64,000 nucleotides of DNA from Pseudomonadota bacterium. GTDB lineage: Bacteria; Desulfobacterota; Desulfovibrionia; Desulfovibrionales; Desulfovibrionaceae. Below, one piece after another: positions 1 through 9,987 of the stretch (position 1 is the first letter of the stretch; the number at the start of each line of letters is the position of its first letter). A model generated the notes under the pieces. It searched no databases and was not told the origin of the DNA. It saw nothing but the letters and a program-made list of their open reading frames with translations. Where the stretch lies: assembly GCA_023403845.1 (NCBI GenBank), contig JAEYDL010000002.1:62001-126000 (forward strand), in the 5' to 3' direction. The translations under genes were made by a program, and so were the position numbers.

Positions 1-1422
1 GACGAGTACTGCGCTGAAGCCTGCCTTGAAGGATCTGGTCATGCCGATCCACTCGACATTTGAGAACATGATGGCAGCGTTTGACGATGCAGCCGGTGTT
101 GCAATGGAGCAGGAGATGCCCATGAGGATAAATATAATAACAGCCATGGGATTGACCTGAAGCCCCTGACAGATCTGCCAGACGATCGGTACGGCGATAA
201 CCACAAGCGTCATGTTGAAGGCAACCTGCGTCGCCAGCATGAACAGAATGGCGATGCCAATGACGAAGGGGATGACGCTGCCCACGTCCCCGAAAGATCC
301 GCTCATCATGAGACCAAACCATTTGGTTATACCGGCAGCATCACTGCTGAATGCGGCAGAAACCGGCAGAGCGGCGGCGTTCAGCCAGAATATGTTCCAG
401 CGAATACCGTGTTGGGCGCAGGGGTCGAAATCAAGTACGGGAGCGCCTTCAAAGCGTGAAAAGTTGAGTGCTATAAGAACAACAATGAGAGCAGAAAGGA
501 AGTTTCCTTTGGTGATCATACCAAGGAAGCCACCGGAAGAGGACGGCAGGATATTGATAAGAAGAAGGGCAAGAACGAAGACAATCAATGCCGTAGCAGC
601 AATCTTTTCCTTCTTGTTGAGCACAAGGTTATCGCGAAGCTGCTGCAGATAGTCCTGAGAAAGGGATGTCAGCTTGTTTACATCGGGCTTGAAGACGTAT
701 TTCACCACGATAAAGTAGCCCATCAGGAAGGCAAAGCATACGGGAATGGAAACGCTCATGAACTGGACGTAGTTGAAGTCGAATCCCCCGCCGGCAACGC
801 TCTGGAGAGCGCCTGCCGCCATAATGTTTTGGGCACCCCATGGCTTGGCTCCGTATGACAGGGCAGCGGCAAATGACACACCGGCGCAGAGATAGGCCGG
901 GTAGGTATCGCCTTCCCGGTAGTCAACTTCCTTGAAGATTCCGTACAGCAGATTCCAGATCAGAATATTGACGGCATTGCCATCAAGCAGAAAACCGACA
1001 ATGAGGGTCGCTATAAACACCATGAAGGTGAAAAACCAGGGGCGACCTTCCACGCTTGGCCGGCTCAGGAACCATATCGCAAGCTTCTTGTTGATGCCGC
1101 TTCGTTCAAAATAGCCGGTAAATACCAGAATAAGCAGCATGAAGATAACGACCTGGTTGCTGAAGGCATTGGAAAATGCGGCCTGCGGCGTGGGGAAAAA
1201 GCCGCAGACGCCAAGAGCAAAAATGCTCGTCATACTCGGCCAGATGAACCCGATAAATGTCCATCCGTAGAGCATGCCGATGAAAATACCCAATACGCTC
1301 ATACCCAGTGGCGGTATGGAATCACTGGGAATGTATCCCATACCAAAAGTAAGGAGCAAGTACACAGCAGTATGTATCCAATAGGACATTGGCGTTTTGC
1401 CTGGAGACGCTGTTTCACTCAT
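1..1422 (-). CDS. SLC13/DASS-type anion permease, C-terminus cut by window edge
   Basis: The reading frame is open from ATG at 1422 to the window edge (474 codons), so only the C-terminal end is missing. The translation is a chain of hydrophobic segments typical of the SLC13/ArsB ion-transporter superfamily. A late motif, CSIATPAASSNAA, matches the family's re-entrant S-N-x signature region. The family imports di- or tricarboxylates, sulfate or related anions, usually with Na+, across the inner membrane. The substrate cannot be read from the sequence. An AAGGATC Shine-Dalgarno lies just upstream of the ATG. About 800 bases of AT-rich DNA precede it, so it is probably the first gene of its transcript. 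Confidence 0.8.
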   Translation of the reverse strand, partial: MSETASPGKTPMSYWIHTAVYLLLTFGMGYIPSDSIPPLGMSVLGIFIGMLYGWTFIGFIWPSMTSIFALGVCGFFPTPQAAFSNAFSNQVVIFMLLILVFTGYFERSGINKKLAIWFLSRPSVEGRPWFFTFMVFIATLIVGFLLDGNAVNILIWNLLYGIFKEVDYREGDTYPAYLCAGVSFAAALSYGAKPWGAQNIMAAGALQSVAGGGFDFNYVQFMSVSIPVCFAFLMGYFIVVKYVFKPDVNKLTSLSQDYLQQLRDNLVLNKKEKIAATALIVFVLALLLINILPSSSGGFLGMITKGNFLSALIVVLIALNFSRFEGAPVLDFDPCAQHGIRWNIFWLNAAALPVSAAFSSDAAGITKWFGLMMSGSFGDVGSVIPFVIGIAILFMLATQVAFNMTLVVIAVPIVWQICQGLQVNPMAVIIFILMGISCSIATPAASSNAAIMFSNVEWIGMTRSFKAGFSAVLV

Positions 1423-2228
1423 AGCAAGATCCTTATGGGTATTTTTCTCTATGTTACTTGTTTAAAATATTTTTTAATATCCTGCATGCTCATCAGTTTT
1501 TTAGATTTTTCAAGAAGAATATACCAGATATCACTTTAATATTCTGTAAAATCCATAAATTTCCTCCTCTCCGTGTTCTTTGATTCAAATGTTATTGGGC
1601 CTCATTCAATAATGTTTTGTTATTCATTAATGCATTCTGCTGAATGCCTTGAACCAGAGGCAATATCAGACGCACACATATACAAAGAAAGAACGCCGCT
1701 TCGGTGTACAGATTATTTTCCCTTAGAGGATGCATGAATTGTGCCATACTTCCCAATCCTCAGACAATGCAATAATTTTATCTCGTTATTGTTTAGATGG
1801 CGACATGAAACATTGTACCTGTGTTCAAAAATACATGTTTTATGCTCAAAAATGAGCATATCCTGTGCCATGTCTGGGTCTGTATGCCGTAAAGCATGGT
1901 TGCAAGGTGGCTCACCAATCTTTTTTCAGATGTCATCGATCGTTTCGTGAAATGCCCTCAGGGAGTTCGAACTCACTGCGAAAAATGGGTATTTCATATA
2001 ATAATATGATGTTATTGACATGTTGGCTGTTCTCTTATGAGGGCCATAACTTCAGTCACGGATTCCTGCCGCGTTCTGAACAGATTATGAGAGAGCTTGG
2101 ATGAATGTGAGCGCAAGATTGAGCATTTGATGGTTAAAATTATGATGCTGCATTCTTCCGATAGGTGTATTCTGATGACCTGAAGGGAATGGCTCTCCTG
2201 AGGAGAGCCGGGGCTGCACAAGGGCTCC
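1423..2228. other. AT-rich gene-free region upstream of the permease
   Basis: About 800 bases with no convincing gene. Short open frames on both strands overlap each other and resemble nothing known. It should hold the permease promoter (minus strand). A clear sigma-54 GG-N10-GC or sigma-70 pair was not found by eye. The only distinct element is the small inverted repeat at 1841-1860. Confidence 0.5.
1841..1860. promoter_or_regulatory. Inverted repeat, possible operator
   Basis: TATGCTC-N6-GAGCATA is a perfect 7+7 inverted repeat, about 420 bases upstream of the permease start. A related imperfect repeat, TGTTCAAAAATACA, lies just to its left. The position would suit an activator-binding site, but nothing in the sequence names the regulator. 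Confidence 0.3.
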
Positions 2229-2287
2229 CGACAGAACGCAAAAAGCGCCCCGGTCATTACAACCGGGGCGCTTTTTGCGTTCTGTCG
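2229..2287. terminator. Bidirectional terminator with a perfect 26-bp stem
   Basis: Arms 2229-2254 and 2262-2287 are exact reverse complements with a 7-base loop. The stem core is GCGCCCCGGT flanked by A5/T5 tracts. It therefore supplies a U-tract in both directions. It starts 5 bases beyond the SNF2 stop codon and ends that transcript on the minus strand. Confidence 0.85.
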
Positions 2288-2291
2288 AAAA

Positions 2292-5200
2292 TCAGACTTC
2301 GAACAGCATTTCGAGGTCCTCTTTCGTCAGGGATTTCCATGTATCCTGACCAGGGATGACGGCCTCGGCCACCCCCCGTTTCATCTCCTGCAATTTCAGA
2401 ATCTTTTCTTCAACTGTGTTCTGACAGATGAGCTTGTATGAGAAAACCTGTCGGGTTTGTCCTATGCGGTGCGTACGGTCGGTCGCCTGACTTTCCACAG
2501 CGGGGTTCCACCACGGATCGTAATGGATGACGTAGTCTGCGGAGGTCAGGTTGATGCCTGTTCCCCCTGCCTTCAAAGAGATCAGGAAGATGGGAATATC
2601 CTGGCTGTTATTGAAGCGGTCAACCTGATCCAGACGGTCCTTGCTGGTTCCGTCAAGGTAGCAGAAGGGGATATCCGTCATCTGCAGCCAGCCCCGAATA
2701 ATCTGGAGCATCTGCACGAATTGCGAGAACACCAGTACCTTGTGTCCCCCCTCAACGACGTCGAAGATCATGTCCTTGAAGGCTTCAAACTTGCCCGAGG
2801 GAAGGCTTCCGGTCGAAAAACCGGGCATGTCCACCTTGAGCAGACGGGGGTGGCAGCAGATCTGGCGCAGCTTGAGCAGTGCGTCCAGAATGGACATCTG
2901 ACTTTTGGCCATGCCCTTGCTCTCCACATCGGCAAGAACCTGATCTCGCAATTTGCGGGTCAGGGCCGTGTACAGTTCGGCCTGTTCGTCCGTCATGTTG
3001 CAATAGGTGACGTTTTCGATCTTTGGAGGCAGATCCTTGGCGACTTCGGCCTTGGTGCGCCGCAGGATGAACGGCTTGACGCGGGAGCGCAGATATTCCA
3101 GGCTTTCCCCGTCTCCGTCCCGGATGGGCTTTACCACGCCGCGCTGGAAGGCGTGCTGAGAACCGAGGAATCCGGGCATGAGGAACTCGAACAGGGACCA
3201 CAGTTCGAACAGGTTGTTCTCAATGGGCGTGCCGGATAGGCACAGGCGCATCCGGGCCTTGATCGAGCGTACTGAACGGGCTGTAATCGTATTCGGGTTC
3301 TTGATGTTCTGCGCTTCGTCAAGAATAATCGCATTAAAGTAGTGCTTTTCCAGTTCTTCAAGATCGCGGCGCAATAACGCGTAGGTCGTCACCACGATAT
3401 CGGAATCGGCCACCTTGCGGAACATGCCCTCGCGCCGGGTACCGTAAATGATCAGACGCTTGAGATGCGGCACGAACTTTTCGGACTCGCGTTCCCAGTT
3501 GGGCAGGACCGAAGTGGGGACGACGATGAGGTTTGGTCCTTCATATCCCTTGTTGACCATGTGCTGAATGAAGCTCAGGGTCTGGATGGTCTTGCCGAGG
3601 CCCATTTCATCCGCGAGAATGCCGCCGAACCCGTACTCGCTGAGGAAGTTCAGGTAGGAGACACCCTGCAGCTGATAATTGCGGAGTGTGGCGTTCAGGC
3701 CCGCAGGGGTCTGGATCGGTTCAACCTCTGTGAAGTTGCGGACTTTTTCCCGCAAGGAATTCCAGAAGGAATCGGTTTCCGCGTCGGGCAGATCGTCCAG
3801 CAGGCTGTCCAGTACGGGGGCTTCAAATTGCTTGAACTGCCGCTTTGGTGGCTTGGTGGGGTCAAATCCCAGCGCCTGCAGTTTGTGGGAGAGTTTTTCC
3901 AGCCAGGATTCAGGCAGACTCGTATAGGAACCGTCCTTGAGCTGCACGTAACGGCGCCCGCGGACCCATGCCTTCCAGATTTTTTCGAGGGGCAGGTGTT
4001 GGCCGTCGTATTCCACGTCGATATCGAGGCTGAACCATTTTTCCTTTTCGTTGCTCTCGATCTTGGCGGAGATGACGGGCTGGGACATGCGAACCTTGTA
4101 GCGCGTAAGGGCCTTTTCCCCGTAGACGCGCCAGTTTTCGACCAGCGTGGGGTATGAGTCCAGAAGAAAGGCGATGGCTTCTTCGGGTTCCATGAACCAC
4201 AGCTTCGTGCTTCTGGGCTGGAAGTGCATTTCCGCAAGCTGAGTCATAAGAGAGGCCTCTTCCTTCTGGTCGCGCCGGACAAGGAAGGTATGACCTTCAA
4301 AGATATAGCTACCTGTCTGGAAGTCGGGATTCGGCCCCGGCAGGATGAATTCGCCATGCACGGTTTCGTAGGTGTTCTGTACTTCCAGCGTGAGCAGACT
4401 TCCTTCCTCGTCGAGGAACAGCTTGGGGTCGTAGGTAGCAGGCTGGAAGATCGGCTCCATGATTTTCAGGAAGTCATCCGGCTCGTAGAGTTCCGAAGCG
4501 GGCAGCCGCGCCCAGACGCGATCCAGAAATTCGGAGATGTTTTCTCTGGGTACGACGGGATGATCGGCGATCAGCGCCTTGAGCAGGGAAGGAGCAAGGC
4601 TCGTCTGCACGGGATAAAAGCTCTGATTCCAGCATACCCATAAAGGCATCTGGCCGTGAAAGGTGATTTCGGTTTCTTCGTCCGTAATGGAGAAGGGTGT
4701 TTTTCCTTCACGTTGCAGCAGCACGTCGAAGCGAAGTCCGTCGTCATCCAGATTGGGGCGGAGCTTGACGGCCAGAGGCGTGCTGACCATGCTGCAGGGG
4801 ATGTCGGTATCGCGCCAGAAAAGATAGTATTCGTGCCGGATGGCCCAGAAGAACCAGGAGATCAGACCTTCCGGAATTTCGATCCTGTGTCCGTAGTAAT
4901 CAAGGTAATGCCCGATCTGTCTGGCTACCTGCAGAAGCTGAGGAGACTGGTCGCACCATTCGGGATTGCGCAGAATTTGTTCAAGCGACGTTTCCTGGTG
5001 CACCGAAGAAAGACCGGTCTTGTTCTGCCGGGCTCTGTACAACGCGACGATGAGCCGCCCGGGTTCGGGAAAGAAACGAAAAATGAAATAGTGCCGACCG
5101 GTCTCAGGCTCAAGCGAACTACCGAAAAAGCTGCGGAAGCTCTGACGCCACTCAATATTGGGTTTTTGAGGTTCCTCCGGCGCGCCGTAGTCCTTGTCGA

Positions 5201-5513
5201 GATCGGCGAACAATTTGAGCGCCATGGCGGCCACATGGCGGCAGACTCCCATGAAGGCTTCATGGCAGTTGCAGGTATGGGTAATCTGGGAGTCACCCGG
5301 ATTGATCAGCAGATGGGGAGAGTAGTTCTGAAAGTCTTCTCCCTGCACGATCCCTTCGACATCCCAGTTTTCTCCATCCTTACGAATGGAAAGCTTGTGC
5401 ACGCCGCCGCTGGAAAGAATTTCCTGGCCGGTATCCTTGATGTATTCGGGAATGGAGTCCTTCAAAAAGCCCTGTACCAGGGCACGGGCTGCGCTTTCCT
5501 CGCGAACATTCAT
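2292..5513 (-). CDS. SNF2-family DEAD/H helicase with N-terminal SWIM zinc finger
   Basis: A 1073-residue DNA-dependent ATPase/translocase of the bacterial SNF2 (HepA-like) family. A SWIM finger with C81, C83, C91 and H93 lies at the N-terminus, followed by a long SNF2-associated domain. The ATPase core begins near residue 610: DEMGLGKT (motif I) at about 640, DEAQ (motif II) at about 730, SGTPIENN (motif III), and the C-terminal helicase motif HRIGQTRQ near 1015. The family remodels protein-DNA or RNA polymerase complexes. The specific role is unknown. It is monocistronic, with its own terminator. Large ORFs on the opposite strand are shadows. Confidence 0.92.
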   Translation of the reverse strand: MNVREESAARALVQGFLKDSIPEYIKDTGQEILSSGGVHKLSIRKDGENWDVEGIVQGEDFQNYSPHLLINPGDSQITHTCNCHEAFMGVCRHVAAMALKLFADLDKDYGAPEEPQKPNIEWRQSFRSFFGSSLEPETGRHYFIFRFFPEPGRLIVALYRARQNKTGLSSVHQETSLEQILRNPEWCDQSPQLLQVARQIGHYLDYYGHRIEIPEGLISWFFWAIRHEYYLFWRDTDIPCSMVSTPLAVKLRPNLDDDGLRFDVLLQREGKTPFSITDEETEITFHGQMPLWVCWNQSFYPVQTSLAPSLLKALIADHPVVPRENISEFLDRVWARLPASELYEPDDFLKIMEPIFQPATYDPKLFLDEEGSLLTLEVQNTYETVHGEFILPGPNPDFQTGSYIFEGHTFLVRRDQKEEASLMTQLAEMHFQPRSTKLWFMEPEEAIAFLLDSYPTLVENWRVYGEKALTRYKVRMSQPVISAKIESNEKEKWFSLDIDVEYDGQHLPLEKIWKAWVRGRRYVQLKDGSYTSLPESWLEKLSHKLQALGFDPTKPPKRQFKQFEAPVLDSLLDDLPDAETDSFWNSLREKVRNFTEVEPIQTPAGLNATLRNYQLQGVSYLNFLSEYGFGGILADEMGLGKTIQTLSFIQHMVNKGYEGPNLIVVPTSVLPNWERESEKFVPHLKRLIIYGTRREGMFRKVADSDIVVTTYALLRRDLEELEKHYFNAIILDEAQNIKNPNTITARSVRSIKARMRLCLSGTPIENNLFELWSLFEFLMPGFLGSQHAFQRGVVKPIRDGDGESLEYLRSRVKPFILRRTKAEVAKDLPPKIENVTYCNMTDEQAELYTALTRKLRDQVLADVESKGMAKSQMSILDALLKLRQICCHPRLLKVDMPGFSTGSLPSGKFEAFKDMIFDVVEGGHKVLVFSQFVQMLQIIRGWLQMTDIPFCYLDGTSKDRLDQVDRFNNSQDIPIFLISLKAGGTGINLTSADYVIHYDPWWNPAVESQATDRTHRIGQTRQVFSYKLICQNTVEEKILKLQEMKRGVAEAVIPGQDTWKSLTKEDLEMLFEV

Positions 5514-5802
5514 GCGGAGATTCCTTTATGGGTCTGTCGTTGTATCATTTTGAACTGAAAGGGTACGCTCGTAAAATGCACCGCCGGAGTGCTTCAGGGA
5601 AACCCCGGGCACTCTGGACAACGGTTACGGGACTCGTTGAAATATGCGACAAAAGCCATCCGTTTTGAACGGGATATGGATGCGCAGACAAGCGAGCGGA
5701 TGGCAAATTACTATTGTACTGTTATAAGCCAAGAATCAGATGTTTTCAAGGGAAATCGAGTATGCTATGGATAATTTCACTTTTTTTGCATGAGAAAATT
5801 AA

Positions 5803-7470
5803 ATGAAAATAAAAAAAATATTGTTTTTAATAAGTTGTATTATTGTGTGCGGAGGGCTGCTTGCCGGATGCAATGGGCAGTCTGAGGAGAGCGGACAGGC
5901 CTCCGGCGTTTCCGGACAAGTCTCCGAGGCGGATCTGAAAACGCCTGTACGCGGAGGACGCATTCTGATGGGATCCATCGGAGAGCCTTCGAACCTGATT
6001 CCCTACATGTCTTCCGACAGCGCATCTTCGGAGATAACTGATCTGCTGTTCGTCGCGCCTCTCAGATACGACAAGGATCTGAACGTGACCCCCTGGGCGG
6101 CCTCGTCCTATGAGGTTCTGGAAGGCGGGCGTCTGCTGCGCTTTGTCCTGCGTGACGATATCCGCTGGGAAGATGGCGAACCTCTGACGGCGGATGATGT
6201 GGAGTTTACCTACAAGCTGATGATCAATCCTGATACGCCTACGGCCTATGCCGAAAACTTTCTCGCCGTCAGCTCCTTCACGAAGACGGGGTGTTTTTCC
6301 TTTGAAGTTCGCTATGAGAAACCGTTTGCGCGCTCGCTTATGACCTGGATGGGGGCTATTCTCCCCAAGCATGCCTTGGAGGGGCAGAACATCATGACGT
6401 CTCCGCTGACCAGAAAGCCCATAGGTGCAGGGCCGTTCAGGCTGGCTTCATGGGAGCCGGGGACGAAACTGACTCTGACTGCATCCGATACCTATTTTGA
6501 AGGACGGCCTTATCTGGACGAAGTCGTTTATCGTATTATTCCTGATCCTTCAACCATGTTTCTGGAATTAAAGGCCGGCAAGCTGGACATGATGTCCCTG
6601 TCTCCGCAACAGTACCTGAGGCAGACCGAGGGAGAACGCTGGGTGAAGGACTGGAGAAAATACAAGTACCTGTCCTTCGGATATACCTTTTTGGGGTTCA
6701 ACCTGAAACATCCGTTCTTTCAGGATGTCCGGGTCAGACGGGCTCTTTCCATGGCCATCGACCGGCAGTCTCTGGTCGACAGCGTGTTGCTGGGGCTGGG
6801 CGTTCCCACGGTCGGGCCTTACAAGCCGGGCACCTGGGTCTACAACAACGAACTGACTCCCGTTCGGCAGAACGTCGAGGAGGCTGGTCGTCTTTTGGCT
6901 GAAGCGGGGTGGACTCGAAAAAATGCAGACGGCATCCTTATGAAGGATGGCAAGCCCTTTGCATTCACCATACTGGTGAATCAGGGCAATGATCAGCGCA
7001 TCAAGACTGCGATCGTCATCCAGAACCAGTTCCGCAGCATAGGGGTTGACGTCCGTATCCGTACTGTGGAGTGGGCGGCCTTCATCAAGGAGTTCGTCAA
7101 CAAGGGACAGTTCGACTCCGTGATTCTCGGCTGGACGATCCTTCAGGATCCGGATGTGTTTGAAGTCTGGCACTCTTCGAGTGCTCGTCCCGGCGGACTG
7201 AATTTTACCGGTTATGTGAACGCAGAGGTGGACTCTCTGCTGGAGGAGGCCAGAAGCATAACCGATCTGGCGCGGCGCAAGCAGCTCTACGACCGGTTTC
7301 AGGAAATTCTCGATGCGGACCAGCCTTACTGCTTTTTGTACGTCCCGTATGCGCTTCCTGTTATTCAGGCGCGTTTTCAGGGGATAAAGCCTGCTCTGAG
7401 CGGCATCATGTACAATTTCGACAGGTGGTGGGTACCCGAGGGGTTGCAGAGATACCGCATTCAGCCGTAA
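5803..7470 (+). CDS. ABC transporter substrate-binding lipoprotein (SBP_bac_5, peptide/nickel class)
   Basis: A 555-residue family-5 extracellular solute-binding protein. The N-terminus is a lipoprotein signal with lipobox LLAGC (C23), so it should be anchored in the envelope after export. The body carries family landmarks: GGRILMGSIGEPSNL near the mature start, the RDDIRWEDGEPLTADDV segment, and VRRALSMAIDR near residue 313. The family binds oligopeptides, nickel complexes or similar solutes for uptake. No permease or ATPase genes adjoin it, so it is an orphan component. The first codons are very A-rich and the RBS is weak (AGAAAA). A 50-base gap separates it from rel. Confidence 0.9.
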   Translation: MKIKKILFLISCIIVCGGLLAGCNGQSEESGQASGVSGQVSEADLKTPVRGGRILMGSIGEPSNLIPYMSSDSASSEITDLLFVAPLRYDKDLNVTPWAASSYEVLEGGRLLRFVLRDDIRWEDGEPLTADDVEFTYKLMINPDTPTAYAENFLAVSSFTKTGCFSFEVRYEKPFARSLMTWMGAILPKHALEGQNIMTSPLTRKPIGAGPFRLASWEPGTKLTLTASDTYFEGRPYLDEVVYRIIPDPSTMFLELKAGKLDMMSLSPQQYLRQTEGERWVKDWRKYKYLSFGYTFLGFNLKHPFFQDVRVRRALSMAIDRQSLVDSVLLGLGVPTVGPYKPGTWVYNNELTPVRQNVEEAGRLLAEAGWTRKNADGILMKDGKPFAFTILVNQGNDQRIKTAIVIQNQFRSIGVDVRIRTVEWAAFIKEFVNKGQFDSVILGWTILQDPDVFEVWHSSSARPGGLNFTGYVNAEVDSLLEEARSITDLARRKQLYDRFQEILDADQPYCFLYVPYALPVIQARFQGIKPALSGIMYNFDRWWVPEGLQRYRIQP

Positions 7471-7520
7471 GGTTGATGCAGAACGACACGTTTCCACCAT
7501 TATTCCTCAGGATCAGACCT

Positions 7521-9734
7521 ATGAGCACAGCAGACTCTTCCGCTTCCCAGCTTCCGCTTCCCATGCAGAACATTCTCAGCCGACTTGCCGCCAACTCCAC
7601 GGAAGCTGAGCAGGCCATGGTCCGGAAGGCCTATGCCTACGCCGCAGCCGCTCATGCAGGTCAGGTGCGTCTGTCCGGGGAGCCGTATCTTTCACACCCT
7701 CTTGCCGTGGCTGAAATTCTTGCGGAAATCGGATTTGATGCCCATGCGGTTGCCGCTGGTCTGCTGCACGATACGGTGGAAGATACCAAGGTGACTCTGG
7801 AAGAAGTCGACGCTGAATTCGGCGAGCAGGTTGCGGATATCGTCGATGGCGTCACCAAGATCAGCATGATGACCTTCGACAGCAAGGAAGAGCAACAGGC
7901 GGAGAATATCCGCAAGATGATTCTTGCCATGTCGCATGATATCCGGGTGCCTGTGGTCAAGCTGGCCGACCGCATTCACAACATGCGCACTCTGGATTTC
8001 CAGAAACCACACAAGCGGCAGCGCATTGCTCAGGAAACGATGGACATCTATGCGCCGCTGGCCAACAGGTTAGGGCTGCACCGCATCAAACTGGAGCTTG
8101 AGGAACTCAGCTTCAAGTATCTGCACCCTGATGTGTACGCGCAGATTTCGGACTGGCTTGAATCCAATCAGGTGGTAGAACGGCAACTGATCGCCAAGAT
8201 CATTACCAAGCTGGAAGCCATCCTGACGGACAATGGCATCCAGGGAACGGTCTGGGGGCGCATCAAGCATATTTATAGCATTTACCGGAAGATGACCGAA
8301 CAGAATCTTACCCTTGACGACATGCATGACATTCTGGCCTTCCGGGCCATCGTCAAGGATGTACGGGACTGTTACGCCATTCTTGGTCTGGTGCATGCCC
8401 AGTGGAAGCCTGTTCCGGGGAGATTCAAGGACTATATCTCCATGCCCAAGGCCAATGGCTATCAGAGCCTGCACACGACGGTCATCGGGCCCGAGGGAGA
8501 ACGCATCGAGATTCAGATCAGAACGGAGGAAATGCACCGGCTTGCCGAGCATGGCGTGGCCTCCCACTGGCTTTACAAGGAGCGGCACCATGCGGTCAGC
8601 GTGAAGGATGCTCCGGAATTCGAATGGCTGCGGGAAATCGTGAGCCGTCAGGGAGCCGAGGCGGATTCCAAGGAATTTATGCATTCTCTCCGTCTGGATC
8701 TGTTCAAAGACGAGGTATATGTCTTTACGCCCGCCGGAGATGTCAAAGAATTGCCCGAAGGGGCCACTCCGCTTGATTTTGCCTTTCTCATCCATACGCA
8801 GGTGGGGTATCGGTGCGTGGGGGCCAAGGTCAACGGCAAGCTTGTTCCGCTGACCTATTCGCTCAAGAGCGGCGATACCGTCGAGATTATTACCGACAAG
8901 AACAGGCATCCCAGCCGCGACTGGCTCAAGATCGTCAAAACCGCCAAGGCTCGTAACCGAATTCAGCAGTACCTGCGGACGGAAGAGCGCAACGCCGCGG
9001 TCGGACTCGGTCGGGAAATGCTGGAGAAGGAAAGCCGCAAGATGGGCATTAATCTGGCGCGTGCCGAAAAGGACGGCCATCTTGCCACGCTTGTGAATGC
9101 CCTTGCCGCCGGTTCAGTCGATGAACTGATGGCTTCAGTCGGGTATGCCAGATATTCGACAAAGCAGGTTCTGAAACGGCTTCAGTCCATCATGACGCCT
9201 CCGGAAGCCGTCTCCGCGGCGGATACTGTGGATGGTGTGATTCCTCGACGGAAAGAACCCCAGCCTCCGGCTTCTTCGGGCGCCAGGGGCGCCATCACGG
9301 TACGTGGAGTGGAGGACATGCTCGTGCGCATCGCCCGGTGCTGCAATCCAGTGCCGGGAGACTCCATTGTCGGGTTCGTCAGTCGGGGACGCGGCGTTAT
9401 TGTCCATACTGCCACCTGTCCAAATATTCTGGATCTTGAACCGGATCGTCTTGTTTCCGTTCAGTGGGATGGCCATGAGACAGAGCCGTTCCCGGTTCGT
9501 ATCCATATCGTTGCGCATAACCAAAAGGGGACGTTGGCTGATATCGCCATCGTTCTGCGCGATGAGGACGTCAATATCGAAAACTGCATTCTGGAATCCA
9601 CTGTGGACGGGCGTTCGGAAATGGAAATGCTCGTGCAGGTTCGTGACGTCGCCCATCTCTATCATGTCATGGACAGATTACGGCATCTGCCTACCGTCAT
9701 TGAGGCTTTGCGCAAGACGGCGGACGATGAATAA
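7521..9734 (+). CDS. rel: Bifunctional (p)ppGpp synthetase/hydrolase, RelA/SpoT family
   Basis: A long Rel enzyme of 737 residues that makes and degrades (p)ppGpp in the stringent response. It has an HD hydrolase domain (LLHDTVED near residues 80-87), a synthetase domain with RFKDYISMPKANGYQSLHT near 300, TGS near 400-460, a conserved Cys pair (ARCCNPVPGD, about 605) and a C-terminal ACT domain. The intact HD motif and the RxKD (not ExDD) synthetase motif point to a bifunctional Rel rather than a monofunctional RelA. ATG at 7521 with AGGAT upstream is preferred over an upstream in-frame codon that lies inside the preceding gene. Confidence 0.95.
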   Translation: MSTADSSASQLPLPMQNILSRLAANSTEAEQAMVRKAYAYAAAAHAGQVRLSGEPYLSHPLAVAEILAEIGFDAHAVAAGLLHDTVEDTKVTLEEVDAEFGEQVADIVDGVTKISMMTFDSKEEQQAENIRKMILAMSHDIRVPVVKLADRIHNMRTLDFQKPHKRQRIAQETMDIYAPLANRLGLHRIKLELEELSFKYLHPDVYAQISDWLESNQVVERQLIAKIITKLEAILTDNGIQGTVWGRIKHIYSIYRKMTEQNLTLDDMHDILAFRAIVKDVRDCYAILGLVHAQWKPVPGRFKDYISMPKANGYQSLHTTVIGPEGERIEIQIRTEEMHRLAEHGVASHWLYKERHHAVSVKDAPEFEWLREIVSRQGAEADSKEFMHSLRLDLFKDEVYVFTPAGDVKELPEGATPLDFAFLIHTQVGYRCVGAKVNGKLVPLTYSLKSGDTVEIITDKNRHPSRDWLKIVKTAKARNRIQQYLRTEERNAAVGLGREMLEKESRKMGINLARAEKDGHLATLVNALAAGSVDELMASVGYARYSTKQVLKRLQSIMTPPEAVSAADTVDGVIPRRKEPQPPASSGARGAITVRGVEDMLVRIARCCNPVPGDSIVGFVSRGRGVIVHTATCPNILDLEPDRLVSVQWDGHETEPFPVRIHIVAHNQKGTLADIAIVLRDEDVNIENCILESTVDGRSEMEMLVQVRDVAHLYHVMDRLRHLPTVIEALRKTADDE

Positions 9735-9756
9735 GATTCGCAGGCATTCGTTGCAT

Positions 9757-9798
9757 AAGCCCGGCGAGCGACCCTGAGGAACCGCCCGCCGGGCTTTT
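9757..9798 (+). terminator. Intrinsic terminator after rel
   Basis: AAGCCCGGCG (9757-9766) pairs with CGCCGGGCTT (9787-9796), followed by a short T-run, 23 bases after the rel stop codon. Confidence 0.75.
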
Positions 9799-9987
9799 GG
9801 GTTCATGCCTTTGGGGTTTCCGGAAATGGAGGATGCGCAGAGAGGCACGATGGAGCCCAGACGGAGGTATCGTTTTGAATGCGCTGTGCTGGAGAAAATC
9901 GTATTCCGGAGTCGACGGGTGTTCTGATCTCCCCGTGAAGCGGGATGCCGGCATCAAACTTTTTGGGCGCATGACTTGAGGAAAACC

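Noticed and set aside
1741..2257. Short ORFs in the gap before the permease
   Set aside because: Overlapping on both strands, no RBS and no recognisable protein features.
2457..5558. Several 80-300-residue plus-strand frames over the SNF2 gene
   Set aside because: All overlap the SNF2 reading frame in antisense, with no RBS or known sequence; shadow frames in GC-rich coding DNA.
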